Shown here one piece after another: positions 1 to 7,399 of a DNA stretch of 61,842 nt. Source of the DNA: Nocardia carnea (lineage in GTDB: Bacteria > Actinomycetota > Actinomycetes > Mycobacteriales > Mycobacteriaceae); NCBI RefSeq assembly GCF_029868325.1, contig NZ_JARWNW010000308.1, positions 1 through 61,842 on the forward strand, written 5' to 3'. Each line of letters opens with the position of its first letter. Position 1 is the stretch's first letter. Both the position numbers and the translations under genes were made by a program. The notes beneath the pieces were generated by a model. It was not told the DNA's origin, made no database searches, and saw only the letters and a program-made list of their open reading frames with translations.

Positions 1-2
1 CC

Positions 3-137
3 GAGGACGCCGTCGAAGCCAGCGGCAGCCAACCGCTTGGCCCCGGGGTAAAGACTGTGCCGGGGATTCCCCTGGAGACGAACCCGAAACAAATTGAGGC
101 CAAATTCAAACACGCCACCGATTTTGGGGTTACCACT
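3..137 (+). CDS. 3' fragment of a colicin D-like polymorphic toxin, broken at both ends
   Basis: An open frame enters from the left edge and reads without a stop into the C-rich tract at 139. Its last residues, IEAKFKHATDFGV, resemble the conserved KFKHAxDFG segment that I recall from colicin D-type tRNase domains at the C-terminus of secreted polymorphic toxins. No start, trafficking domain or catalytic end is present, so this is a partial gene. After 139 the frame runs through homopolymers and loses protein-like character. The true C-terminus was probably lost at a sequencing or assembly fault. The assignment rests on one short motif. Confidence 0.4.
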
Positions 138-138
138 C

Positions 139-207
139 CCCCCCCCGCCCCCGCCCGGGGGGGGGGGGCGCCCCCCCCGGCGCGGGGCCCCCCCCCCCCC
201 CCCCCCC
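139..207. other. C/G homopolymer tract, probable sequencing or assembly artefact
   Basis: A run of C with few interruptions is followed by about 13 G, then further C runs of 8 and about 22. This falls where a toxin-like reading frame stops making sense. Similar tracts occur at 14915-14930, 33241-33318 and 61778-61811. The pattern suggests failed base calling at a strong hairpin or a false join rather than real sequence. Confidence 0.6.
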
Positions 208-307
208 ACGAATCGGTCCCAGGACGTGTTCGATACGTCGTCCGTGCACCGGGGCGGTACGGTTTTTCCCGGTACATCCGTTCGGCGGCGCGGTCGCGGG
301 CGCCGGC

Positions 308-332
308 GGGGACCGAAAAACGGCTGGTCCCC
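308..332 (+). promoter_or_regulatory. Hairpin in the leader of the BCCT gene
   Basis: GGGGACC (308-314) and GGTCCCC (326-332) form a perfect 7-bp inverted repeat around an A-rich 11-nt loop, 55 bases before the transporter start. It could be an upstream terminator, an attenuator or an operator. No known riboswitch consensus is recognised. The rest of 208-387 holds only the AAAGGA ribosome site at about 375-380. Confidence 0.35.
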
Positions 333-387
333 GTCGTGCGTGCGGTCGCAATGCGGAGCGCACAGTGCGATCTGAAAGGACTAGTCC

Positions 388-2121
388 ATGGTGATCGACA
401 CCGGTAAGGACCCCGCGACGCCCGAGGGCGGCCTGCCGGGCTCCCCGGAAGGAAGACCCGCCCTGCGGCGGGGGCGCGGGGTGGACTGGCTCATTTTCGG
501 CATCACGTCCCTCGGCGCGGTGGCGTTCGTACTGTGGGGGATCATCGACCAGGAAAGCCTCGCGCGGGTGGCCTCCAACGCGCAGTCCTGGGTGATCGCC
601 AACACGGGGTGGCTCTTCGTTCTCGTCGCCACCTCGTTCGTCGTCTACGTGATCTGGCTCGCCCTCAGCCGCTACGGCAAGATCCCGCTCGGCGCCGACG
701 ACGAAACACCCGAATTCCGGACGGTCTCCTGGATCGCGATGATGTTCAGCGCCGGTATGGGAATCGGCCTGATGTTCTGGGGCGTCGCCGAACCGCTGAC
801 CCATTTCACCTCCCCGCCGCCGGGCACCGCCGAGCCGGGCAGCCCGGAGGCGAGCGAGGTCGCGCTGGCGACCACCCTGTTCCATTGGACCCTGCACCCG
901 TGGGCGATCTACGCGGTCGCCGGGCTCGCCATCGCCTACGCCACCTTCCGCCGGGGTCGCTCGCAGCTGATCTCGGCGGTGTTCCGGCCGTTGCTGGGTC
1001 GGTACTCGGACGGTCTGGGTGGGAAGGCCATCGACATGATGGCGATCTTCGCCACGCTGTTCGGATCCGCCGCATCGCTCGGGCTCGGCGCCCTGCAGAT
1101 CGGCGCGGGGCTCGAGTTCAACGGCTACGTCGACGCCATCTCCAAGCTGGGCCTGGTGTTGGTGATCACCGGTCTCACCATCGCCTTCATCCTGTCCGCG
1201 GTCTCCGGTATCGCCCGCGGAATCCAGTGGCTGTCGAATATCAACATGGTGCTGGCGGTGGTGCTGGCGGTGTTCGTCTTCATCGCCGGGCCCACCCTGT
1301 TCATGCTGAACTTCCTGCCCACCGCCATCGGCGACTACATCGCCGATCTGCCGACGATGGCCTCGCGGACCGGTATCGCCGGTGGTGAGGAGATGGAGGC
1401 GTGGCTGTCGAGCTGGACCATCTTCTACTGGGCCTGGTGGGTCTCCTGGACCCCCTTCGTCGGTATGTTCATCGCGCGGATCAGCCGCGGCCGCACCATC
1501 CGCCAGTTCGTCGCCGGTGTGCTGTTGGTGCCCAGCCTGGTGAGTCTGGTGTGGTTCGCCGTGTTCGGCGGCGCCGCGATCCGGCAGCAGACCGATACCG
1601 GCAGCCTGGACGAGGCAGACGGCAGCGTGAACCCCGATTTCGCCCTCTTCCATCTGCTCGACGAGTACCCGATCACCGCGATCACCACGGTGCTGGTGAT
1701 GATCCTGGTGGGTATCTTCTTCGTCTCCGGTGCGGATGCGGCGTCGATCGTGATGGGCACGCTGTCCGAACGCGGCAGTATCGAACCTTCACGGCTGACG
1801 GTGATCTTCTGGGGTACCGCCACCGGCGCGGTGGCCGCGATCATGCTGGTGATCGCCGATTCGGATGATCTGGGGGGCGCATTGGACGGGTTGCAGGCAT
1901 TGACCACCGTGGTCGCCCTGCCGTTCATGGTCGTGATGGTGATGATGTGTATCTCGCTGTATCGCGATGTGCGCACCGATCCGATCATCCTGCGCGCCAA
2001 CCTGGGTGTGGAACTCGTGGAGGGTGCGGTCGCGCAGGGTGTGGTCAAGCACGAAGGCGAATTCGAGCTGGTCACGACGCCGATCGAAACGGCCGACGAC
2101 GAACAGGCCCCTCGCGACTAG
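388..2121 (+). CDS. BCCT-family betaine/choline/carnitine transporter
   Basis: This 577-residue protein is a sodium- or proton-coupled importer of quaternary-amine osmolytes in the cytoplasmic membrane. It has about 12 hydrophobic segments. Two family signatures are visible: GMGIGLMFWGVAEP near residues 123-136 and WTIFYWAWWVSWTPF near 343-357, the Trp-rich helix that lines the substrate site in BetP-like carriers. The N-terminal 30 residues are hydrophilic and the C-terminal tail is acidic. The ATG has AAAGGA 8 bases upstream. The gene stands alone and ends at a hairpin. The family is certain; the substrate (betaine, choline or ectoine) cannot be chosen from sequence. Confidence 0.93.
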   Translation: MVIDTGKDPATPEGGLPGSPEGRPALRRGRGVDWLIFGITSLGAVAFVLWGIIDQESLARVASNAQSWVIANTGWLFVLVATSFVVYVIWLALSRYGKIPLGADDETPEFRTVSWIAMMFSAGMGIGLMFWGVAEPLTHFTSPPPGTAEPGSPEASEVALATTLFHWTLHPWAIYAVAGLAIAYATFRRGRSQLISAVFRPLLGRYSDGLGGKAIDMMAIFATLFGSAASLGLGALQIGAGLEFNGYVDAISKLGLVLVITGLTIAFILSAVSGIARGIQWLSNINMVLAVVLAVFVFIAGPTLFMLNFLPTAIGDYIADLPTMASRTGIAGGEEMEAWLSSWTIFYWAWWVSWTPFVGMFIARISRGRTIRQFVAGVLLVPSLVSLVWFAVFGGAAIRQQTDTGSLDEADGSVNPDFALFHLLDEYPITAITTVLVMILVGIFFVSGADAASIVMGTLSERGSIEPSRLTVIFWGTATGAVAAIMLVIADSDDLGGALDGLQALTTVVALPFMVVMVMMCISLYRDVRTDPIILRANLGVELVEGAVAQGVVKHEGEFELVTTPIETADDEQAPRD

Positions 2122-2140
2122 CGCTGCGGGCCGCCCCGCC

Positions 2141-2175
2141 GAACCCCGGTCCGCGTCCGCCGCGGGCCGGGGTTC
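2141..2175. terminator. Bidirectional hairpin terminator
   Basis: GAACCCCGG (2141-2149) pairs perfectly with CCGGGGTTC (2167-2175) around a GC-rich loop. It lies between the convergent BCCT gene and the small minus-strand gene ending at 2174. There is no T-tract, as is common in high-GC actinobacteria. Confidence 0.65.
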
Positions 2176-2413
2176 AGCGTCGATGCCCCCGGAAGTCCAG
2201 GCAGGCCCGTCCGGTGGGTGCCGGGCGGGGGAGTCGCGGCGAGCTGTTCTGGGTGGCCTCGATGTAGATGCTGAGACCGGTGCTGAGCTTGCCGGCCAAG
2301 GCCTCGAGCTGATCGGGCGATAGGGCCTCGCCGAAGGCCGCCGCGGCGAGGAGTCGTTCCCGTACCTGTTCGAGGTTGAGCCGGGCGAACGGGATGGGGG
2401 CGAGTTCGGGCAT
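2174..2413 (-). CDS. Small conserved-looking hypothetical protein
   Basis: This 79-residue protein has no recognised domain. The first 55 residues look structured: an amphipathic stretch with LNLEQVRERLLAAAAFGEALS, then LEALAGKLSTGLSIYIEA. The Pro/Arg-rich tail is probably disordered. The ATG at 2413 follows an AT-rich segment (2430-2455) that could hold its promoter. There is no signal peptide or membrane segment. Function is unknown. Confidence 0.5.
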   Translation of the reverse strand: MPELAPIPFARLNLEQVRERLLAAAAFGEALSPDQLEALAGKLSTGLSIYIEATQNSSPRLPRPAPTGRACLDFRGHRR

Positions 2414-2532
2414 GCGGGCTACCGTACCCGAATTCGAACATACTTTCGATAGTTGGTTTGCTGTGTTCCCCGCACGACGGTGAGTGACCCCGGCCCGGAT
2501 GGTGCCGCGGGGATGCCGCGAGGTGCCGCCGC

Positions 2533-2811
2533 TCAGCCGATGACGGCGTTCATGATGGTGCCGGCGCTGGTGGCGACCACCCCGCCGATCATGGCACCGG
2601 CCACCATCTTCGGTGATTCCATCGAACCGCCCGACCACTTCTCCCAGGCGAATTTGCCGCCCGCGTAGATGATCGCGGTGATGCCGGCGAGCAAGACGAA
2701 CCAGGTCAGGTACTGGACCATTTGCGTGATCTTGTCGGCCAGCGGGGGTGCTTCGGGGGTGGGGTTGCCGATTTGCGCCAGCAGCGTATCGGTGACGGCG
2801 GCCAGTATCAT
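2533..2811 (-). CDS. Small two-helix membrane protein, VirB2/TrbC pilin-like architecture (copy 1)
   Basis: This 92-residue protein is a close paralogue of the one encoded on the other strand at 3033-3326. Both share PTPEAPPLADKI, then a hydrophobic helix, then the near-identical loop AGGKFAWEKWSGG, then SPKMVAGAMIGGVVATSAG and a second helix ending MNAV. Two short helices joined by a charged loop recall VirB2/TrbC pilins and some small actinobacterial secretion or phage membrane proteins, but no family signature proves this. GAGTGAG upstream of ATG 2811 favours this start. A GTG at 2823 would give an N-terminus more like the paralogue. Confidence 0.65.
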   Translation of the reverse strand: MILAAVTDTLLAQIGNPTPEAPPLADKITQMVQYLTWFVLLAGITAIIYAGGKFAWEKWSGGSMESPKMVAGAMIGGVVATSAGTIMNAVIG

Positions 2812-3032
2812 CTCGCAGCTCACTCTGTGTTCGGGGTGGGCGGGAACGCACACGCATCGTAACCGCTCGCCGGGGGTGATCGCAGTAATCCCGGTTCCCG
2901 GTAGGGATTCGGGGGTACCAGCGGTTATAGCGCGAAAGACGCTGAGCGGCAAGAAGTTGCGCCGGGCCCGGCATCGTCTGGATGATGGAGGCGGGGCCGC
3001 AATGCCCCGAACTCTAGGCGAGGGAGCAGACG

Positions 3033-3326
3033 GTGAGCATCATCGCGGCGTCGATTGTCGACGCGGTATCGGTATACGCACAGGTCAGCGATCCCACTCC
3101 GGAGGCCCCACCGCTGGCGGACAAGATCATGCAGTTCGTGCAGTACGCGACGTGGCTGGCCATCCTGTCCGGCACGGTGAGTATCATCTTCGCCGGCGGT
3201 AAATTCGCCTGGGAGAAATGGTCCGGCGGGGCGCTGCAATCGCCGAAGATGGTGGCCGGGGCCATGATCGGCGGGGTGGTCGCCACCAGCGCCGGCACGA
3301 TCATGAATACGGTGCTCACCATCTGA
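3033..3326 (+). CDS. Small two-helix membrane protein, VirB2/TrbC pilin-like architecture (copy 2)
   Basis: This 97-residue paralogue of the protein at 2533-2811 is transcribed divergently from it. It starts at GTG 3033 behind GAGGGAG. It has a short hydrophobic N-terminus, the shared PTPEAPPLADKIMQ segment, helix 1 (TWLAILSGTVSIIFAGG), the charged loop FAWEKWSGG and helix 2 (VAGAMIGGVVATSAGTIM). The C-terminal half is almost identical between the copies, which indicates recent duplication or strong constraint. No secretion ATPase or relaxase lies nearby, so a role in conjugation or secretion is only inferred from architecture. Confidence 0.7.
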   Translation: MSIIAASIVDAVSVYAQVSDPTPEAPPLADKIMQFVQYATWLAILSGTVSIIFAGGKFAWEKWSGGALQSPKMVAGAMIGGVVATSAGTIMNTVLTI

Positions 3327-3423
3327 GAACCGGCCGCGCCGACCGTGGCGGCAACCGTTCGGCTATTCCTGGGCGTATCCTGCGTAGCAGTCCATCCGAC
3401 AGCGATGAGCAGGGAGAATGCCC

Positions 3424-4872
3424 ATGGGCGACAGCCCGGCAGCGGTACCCGGTAACTCGCGGCGCGGGCCGGCGTCCGACCGGTTCCGGTTGTCCAGGCG
3501 TTCGCTGCTGGGGCTGATCGCAGTCACCGGGCTGGCAGCCTGCGGCGGCGAGAACGACGACACCGCGGTCGAGCCGTCGGGTACGCCCGCCGAGCGGCGC
3601 GAGGTGGCCACCGACGCCTATGTTTTCGGTTACCCGCTGATGCTGATCGATACGATCCGCCGCCGCGCCCTCGAATACACGTCGGTCAACCGGTTCCAGC
3701 ACACCTCCTCACTTCCCGCATCGAGCCAGCGCACCGTGGTCCGGATCGATCTGGACAACCTGTACTCGGTGGCCTGGCTGGACCTGCGCGAGGAGCCGGT
3801 GCTGTTCGAAGTACCGCAGATCGAGGACCGCTACTGGGTGATGCAGGTGCTCGACGCCTGGTCCAACACCGCCTTCACCCCGACCAGCGTGCAACCCCAC
3901 GCCGAGCCCGGCGCCTCCGCACCGTTCGTCTACGCCGTCACCGGACCCGGCTGGACCGGAACACTGCCGCCCGGTGCGGTCCAGCTACCGGTGCCCACCG
4001 CGGACGCCTGGCTGTACGGGCGGATCGAGGTGCGCGGCCCGGACGATGTTGCGGCGGTGCGCGATATCCAGTCCCGTCTGCGGCTCGCCCCACTGAGTGC
4101 CTGGACCACCCCCGCGGCCGCCGAAGCCGATTCGATACCGGAGAACCAGGACTGGTCGGAATCGGCCGGGCTCGACACCCTCGACGAGATGCCGGCTCGC
4201 GATTTCTTCGAGCGCATGTGTGAACTCATGGAGGAGAACCCGCCCGCCGCCGACGACGAGCCCGCGATGGCGCGCTTCGCCACCATCGGGATCCGGCCCG
4301 GTGGTTCACCCGAAGGCGTGAGCACGGGGGAACTGTCCGCCGGGGTCGACGCCGCCAAACGCAAGATCGCCGCTTACGTGGACCCCGGCAGCATCCTCCG
4401 CAACGGCTGGGTGCTGGACCTGAACGTCGGGCGATACGGCACCAACTACCTGCTGCGGGCCGCGACAGCGCGCCGGGGAGTCGGTGCGAACCTCGCTGCG
4501 GTGGTGGTGTATCCGGCGATGTTCGACCAGGCCGACGACGACGGCACCCCGATCGAGTTCACGCTGCGGTTCGAGCCCGGCCAGGCGCCGCCGGTGGCCG
4601 CGTTCTGGTCGCTCACCGCCTACGGCAGCGAGGGGTACCTCGTACCGAACGCGGCGGATCTGCATACGGTAGGCCATCCGGTCCCGCCGGTGTTCGCGCC
4701 GGACGGTTCACTCGAGTTCACCGTCCAGGCTGCCGATCCCGGCCCGGGAGTGCCGCGAGCGAACTGGCTGCCGATCCCGGAGCGCGGCCAGTTCTCCCTG
4801 GTCATGCGACTGTACGAACCGGGTCAGCAGGTATTGGCCGGTGAGTGGTTCCCACCCCCGCTGATGCCCTGA
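3424..4872 (+). CDS. Tat-exported lipoprotein with DUF1254 and DUF1214 domains
   Basis: This 482-residue protein carries a twin-arginine signal (SRRSLLGLIAVTGLAACGG) whose lipobox LAAC predicts export in folded form and lipid anchoring. DUF1254 follows (EVATDAYVFGYPLMLID through the YSVAWLDL and DRYWVMQVLDAWSN segments), then DUF1214 in the C-terminal part (around YAVTGPG, NYLLRA, FWSLTAYG). These families are widespread, with no firmly established reaction. ATG 3424 is preferred over ATG 3418 because AGGGAG at 3411-3416 is correctly spaced only for 3424. It converges on the kinase gene with about 20 bases between them. Confidence 0.88.
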   Translation: MGDSPAAVPGNSRRGPASDRFRLSRRSLLGLIAVTGLAACGGENDDTAVEPSGTPAERREVATDAYVFGYPLMLIDTIRRRALEYTSVNRFQHTSSLPASSQRTVVRIDLDNLYSVAWLDLREEPVLFEVPQIEDRYWVMQVLDAWSNTAFTPTSVQPHAEPGASAPFVYAVTGPGWTGTLPPGAVQLPVPTADAWLYGRIEVRGPDDVAAVRDIQSRLRLAPLSAWTTPAAAEADSIPENQDWSESAGLDTLDEMPARDFFERMCELMEENPPAADDEPAMARFATIGIRPGGSPEGVSTGELSAGVDAAKRKIAAYVDPGSILRNGWVLDLNVGRYGTNYLLRAATARRGVGANLAAVVVYPAMFDQADDDGTPIEFTLRFEPGQAPPVAAFWSLTAYGSEGYLVPNAADLHTVGHPVPPVFAPDGSLEFTVQAADPGPGVPRANWLPIPERGQFSLVMRLYEPGQQVLAGEWFPPPLMP

Positions 4873-4892
4873 CACCACCGCGGATCCCGTGC

Positions 4893-6752
4893 TCAGCCGC
4901 GCACCACCTCTGCCAGGGCCGGATCGAGCACATCGGCGAGGGCACGCCACGGGACGATGATACTGATCAGCCCCTTCCCCGGTGGTGCCACACTGTCTTC
5001 CTCGAAATGGATGGCCATACCTTTATCGGTGGCCACCCAGTGATGGAAGTTCTTGGTCCGCGGCTGGATCTCCCGGCGGTCGAAATCCGGACCCGCCGCC
5101 GTCTCCGGCAGTAGTCGTGCCGCCTCGCCGGACAATCGGGTCAGACCGGCATCCAGGTCCGGGAAGAGATCGCGCAGCGTGATCGGTTCGGCGTTGTCGG
5201 CGTTGATCGTAATGGTGGCGAGCAGTTTCTTCGGTTCGTCGGGCGACGGACCGCTTGTGCGGGCCGTCGTCAGCAGCGCACTCAGTACCCGGGGCCCGAT
5301 ATGCAGGTCATCGGGCGGTCCGCTGGTCAGCTCGGCCGAGGCGGGAGCGTTGTCGATCTGGTCCTGCAGCGCGGCGCGCACCGAATTGTTGAACCGATCC
5401 GCGACGGCCGCCGTTCCGCCACTCACCTGCGGTATCCGGACGTTCCAGCTGACGTTGCCTTTATCGCCCTGCACTTGGGCCCACGCCCGGGTGTAGCCAC
5501 TTCCGGAGGGTGTGGTGCCTGTGGCGGAGACCGGCGCGGACGACACGGGAGTACCGGCGTCGCTGCCGGGCGCGGTGGGATCCGCAGTGCCCGGCACCTC
5601 CGATCCGGCGTTATCGGTAGCGAATACCGCGGTGGCCGCCAATACTGCGGCGAGCAGGACGGCGACGGCGCCGGCCACGATGGGTCGCTTTCGTACGCGC
5701 CGCTGCCCGGTGTCTGCGGATGAGGCCGAGCCGACGGACGTGAGCGACCGTGTCGCCGGCGGCAGGCCGGGTGGAGGCGAATCGTGGCGTGATCGCGAGC
5801 CGTGCGGTCCGGGAGCGGAGACCCTGGTCTCCGTTGTCGGGGCGGCCGGGAATGAGGGGGCCGCCGGGGCAACCGGTTCCGTGCCCTCCGAAGCGGATGC
5901 CGGGGCCGGATGCGGTGATCGGAGTGCGCGCAAGGCCTCTTCGCTGAAGGCGCGACACGAGTCGTAGCGGTCCGCGGGGTTCTTCGCCAGCGCCCGGTAC
6001 AGCACCGCGTCGATGGCCGGCGGCAGTCCGGGGGCGCGCCGGGAGGCCGCGGGGGGAGGGGTGTGCAGATGGGCGTTGACGACCGCGGCGGTACTGTTCA
6101 CGGGGAACGGTTTCTCGCCGGTGAGCAGGACGAAAAGCGTGCAGCCCAGGGCATACACGTCCGCGCGGTGATCGACCGGGCCGGCGGTGAACTGTTCGGG
6201 TGCGGCATAGGAGACGGTCGCGATCACATCGCCGGTACGGGTCAGGTCCGTACCTTCGCGGGCGAGGCGGGCGATCCCGAAATCGGTGAGCAGGGCCCGT
6301 TCGCCGAATTCCCGGTCCGGATCCGCGGTGACCAGGATATTCGCCGGTTTCACATCCCGGTGCAGCATCCCGTTGCGGTGGGCGTGGTCCAGTCCGCGGG
6401 CGGCGTCGTCGATGATATGCGCCGCCCGGCGCGGCCCGAGCTGCGGCGAACCGGCCAATGCGGCGGCATCGGTGCCCGGCACGTATTCCATGGCGATCCA
6501 AGGCTGTCCACCGGTGACACCGCGATCGTGCACGGTGACGATATTCGGATGCCGCAACCGGGCCGCGAGCTCGGCCTCCCGATCGAACCGGCCACGAAAC
6601 CCGGCGTCGGCCAGATGGTCGCCCGGTAGCAGTTTCAGCACATCCTGCCGGGGCAGCCGGGGATGTTCGGCGAGATAGACGATGCCCATCCCGCCGGCGC
6701 CGATCCGGCGCACGATCCGGTAGCCGGCGAATCTCGCCCCGGGTTGCAGCAT
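4893..6752 (-). CDS. Transmembrane Ser/Thr protein kinase with extracellular DUF3298-like sensor
   Basis: This 619-residue PASTA-less Pkn-type receptor kinase has a complete catalytic domain at residues 1-275: glycine loop GAGGMG 18-23, Lys40, HRDVKPAN from 131, DFG 157-159 and APE 184-186. A Pro/Ser/Thr-rich juxtamembrane linker follows (about 280-350), then one membrane helix (about 357-378). The extracellular part ends in a DUF3298/RsiV-like domain (ITLRDLFPD, FHHWVATDKGMAIHF, IIVPWRAL). DUF3298 domains occur in anti-sigma factor RsiV, where the fold binds lysozyme; ligand binding here is inference. No substrate gene is recognisable beside it. Confidence 0.92.
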   Translation of the reverse strand: MLQPGARFAGYRIVRRIGAGGMGIVYLAEHPRLPRQDVLKLLPGDHLADAGFRGRFDREAELAARLRHPNIVTVHDRGVTGGQPWIAMEYVPGTDAAALAGSPQLGPRRAAHIIDDAARGLDHAHRNGMLHRDVKPANILVTADPDREFGERALLTDFGIARLAREGTDLTRTGDVIATVSYAAPEQFTAGPVDHRADVYALGCTLFVLLTGEKPFPVNSTAAVVNAHLHTPPPAASRRAPGLPPAIDAVLYRALAKNPADRYDSCRAFSEEALRALRSPHPAPASASEGTEPVAPAAPSFPAAPTTETRVSAPGPHGSRSRHDSPPPGLPPATRSLTSVGSASSADTGQRRVRKRPIVAGAVAVLLAAVLAATAVFATDNAGSEVPGTADPTAPGSDAGTPVSSAPVSATGTTPSGSGYTRAWAQVQGDKGNVSWNVRIPQVSGGTAAVADRFNNSVRAALQDQIDNAPASAELTSGPPDDLHIGPRVLSALLTTARTSGPSPDEPKKLLATITINADNAEPITLRDLFPDLDAGLTRLSGEAARLLPETAAGPDFDRREIQPRTKNFHHWVATDKGMAIHFEEDSVAPPGKGLISIIVPWRALADVLDPALAEVVRG

Positions 6753-6867
6753 TGCCCGAGACTATCGCGGCGAATCTCCTGGTCGGTTCCGGGTGTTCCC
6801 CGATACCGCCGCGCAAGCCCGACGGCGCAGCATCGGACTATTGGATCCGACGAACGGGATGTGGACG

Positions 6868-7374
6868 ATGACCGAGCAGGATATGCGTACCAGGGCCGAG
6901 GCCGAACAGCAGATCCGGGAAGTGCTGAGCCGGGCCACGGTGGCGTGGGCCGATAACGACGCGGCGGCCTATGCGGGGGAATTCACCGCCGACAGCGACT
7001 ATGTGGCCTTCGACGGCACCCACGTGCGTGGGCGCGAGGCGAACCGCGCACTGCACGCCGGACTGTTCGAGGGGCCGCTGTACGGCACCCGCCTCGAGGG
7101 AGAGATCGAATCGGTCCGTTTCCTCACCGGCGATGTGGCCGTCGCGCATATGACCGGATCCGTGGTGTTCGCCTGGCAGGCCGGGATCCCGCGGGGCCGG
7201 CTGTCCCGCAACACCTGGGTGCTGCACCGCGACGGCGGCGAATGGAAAGTCGCGGCCTTCCACAACACTCGGGTCCGGCCCGTACCCGGCGACAACAGCC
7301 CATTCGGCCGCTTGTTCGCCCGCTACGTACGACGGCGTACCGACCGCGCCCGGACACTGACCGGCCAGAGCTGA
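6868..7374 (+). CDS. SnoaL/SgcJ-EcaC-like NTF2-fold protein
   Basis: This 168-residue cytoplasmic protein has the NTF2-like signature of the SgcJ/EcaC group: an N-terminal helix (AEQQIREVLSRATVAWADNDAAAYA), then FTADSDYVAFDGTHVRG and the C-terminal WVLHRDGGEWKVAAFHNTRV. Members include small enzymes and binding proteins of varied function, so no reaction is assigned. ATG 6868 is preferred because GGGA lies about 7 bases upstream; ATG 6859 in the same frame is possible. It diverges from the kinase gene. Confidence 0.8.
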   Translation: MTEQDMRTRAEAEQQIREVLSRATVAWADNDAAAYAGEFTADSDYVAFDGTHVRGREANRALHAGLFEGPLYGTRLEGEIESVRFLTGDVAVAHMTGSVVFAWQAGIPRGRLSRNTWVLHRDGGEWKVAAFHNTRVRPVPGDNSPFGRLFARYVRRRTDRARTLTGQS

Positions 7375-7399
7375 TCCGCGCCGGGGCCTGGTGCGGCGG

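Noticed and set aside
130..1653. A 507-codon minus-strand frame over the BCCT gene
   Set aside because: Antisense shadow of a well-supported transporter, with Gly/Asp/Arg-rich low-complexity translation and no start signals.
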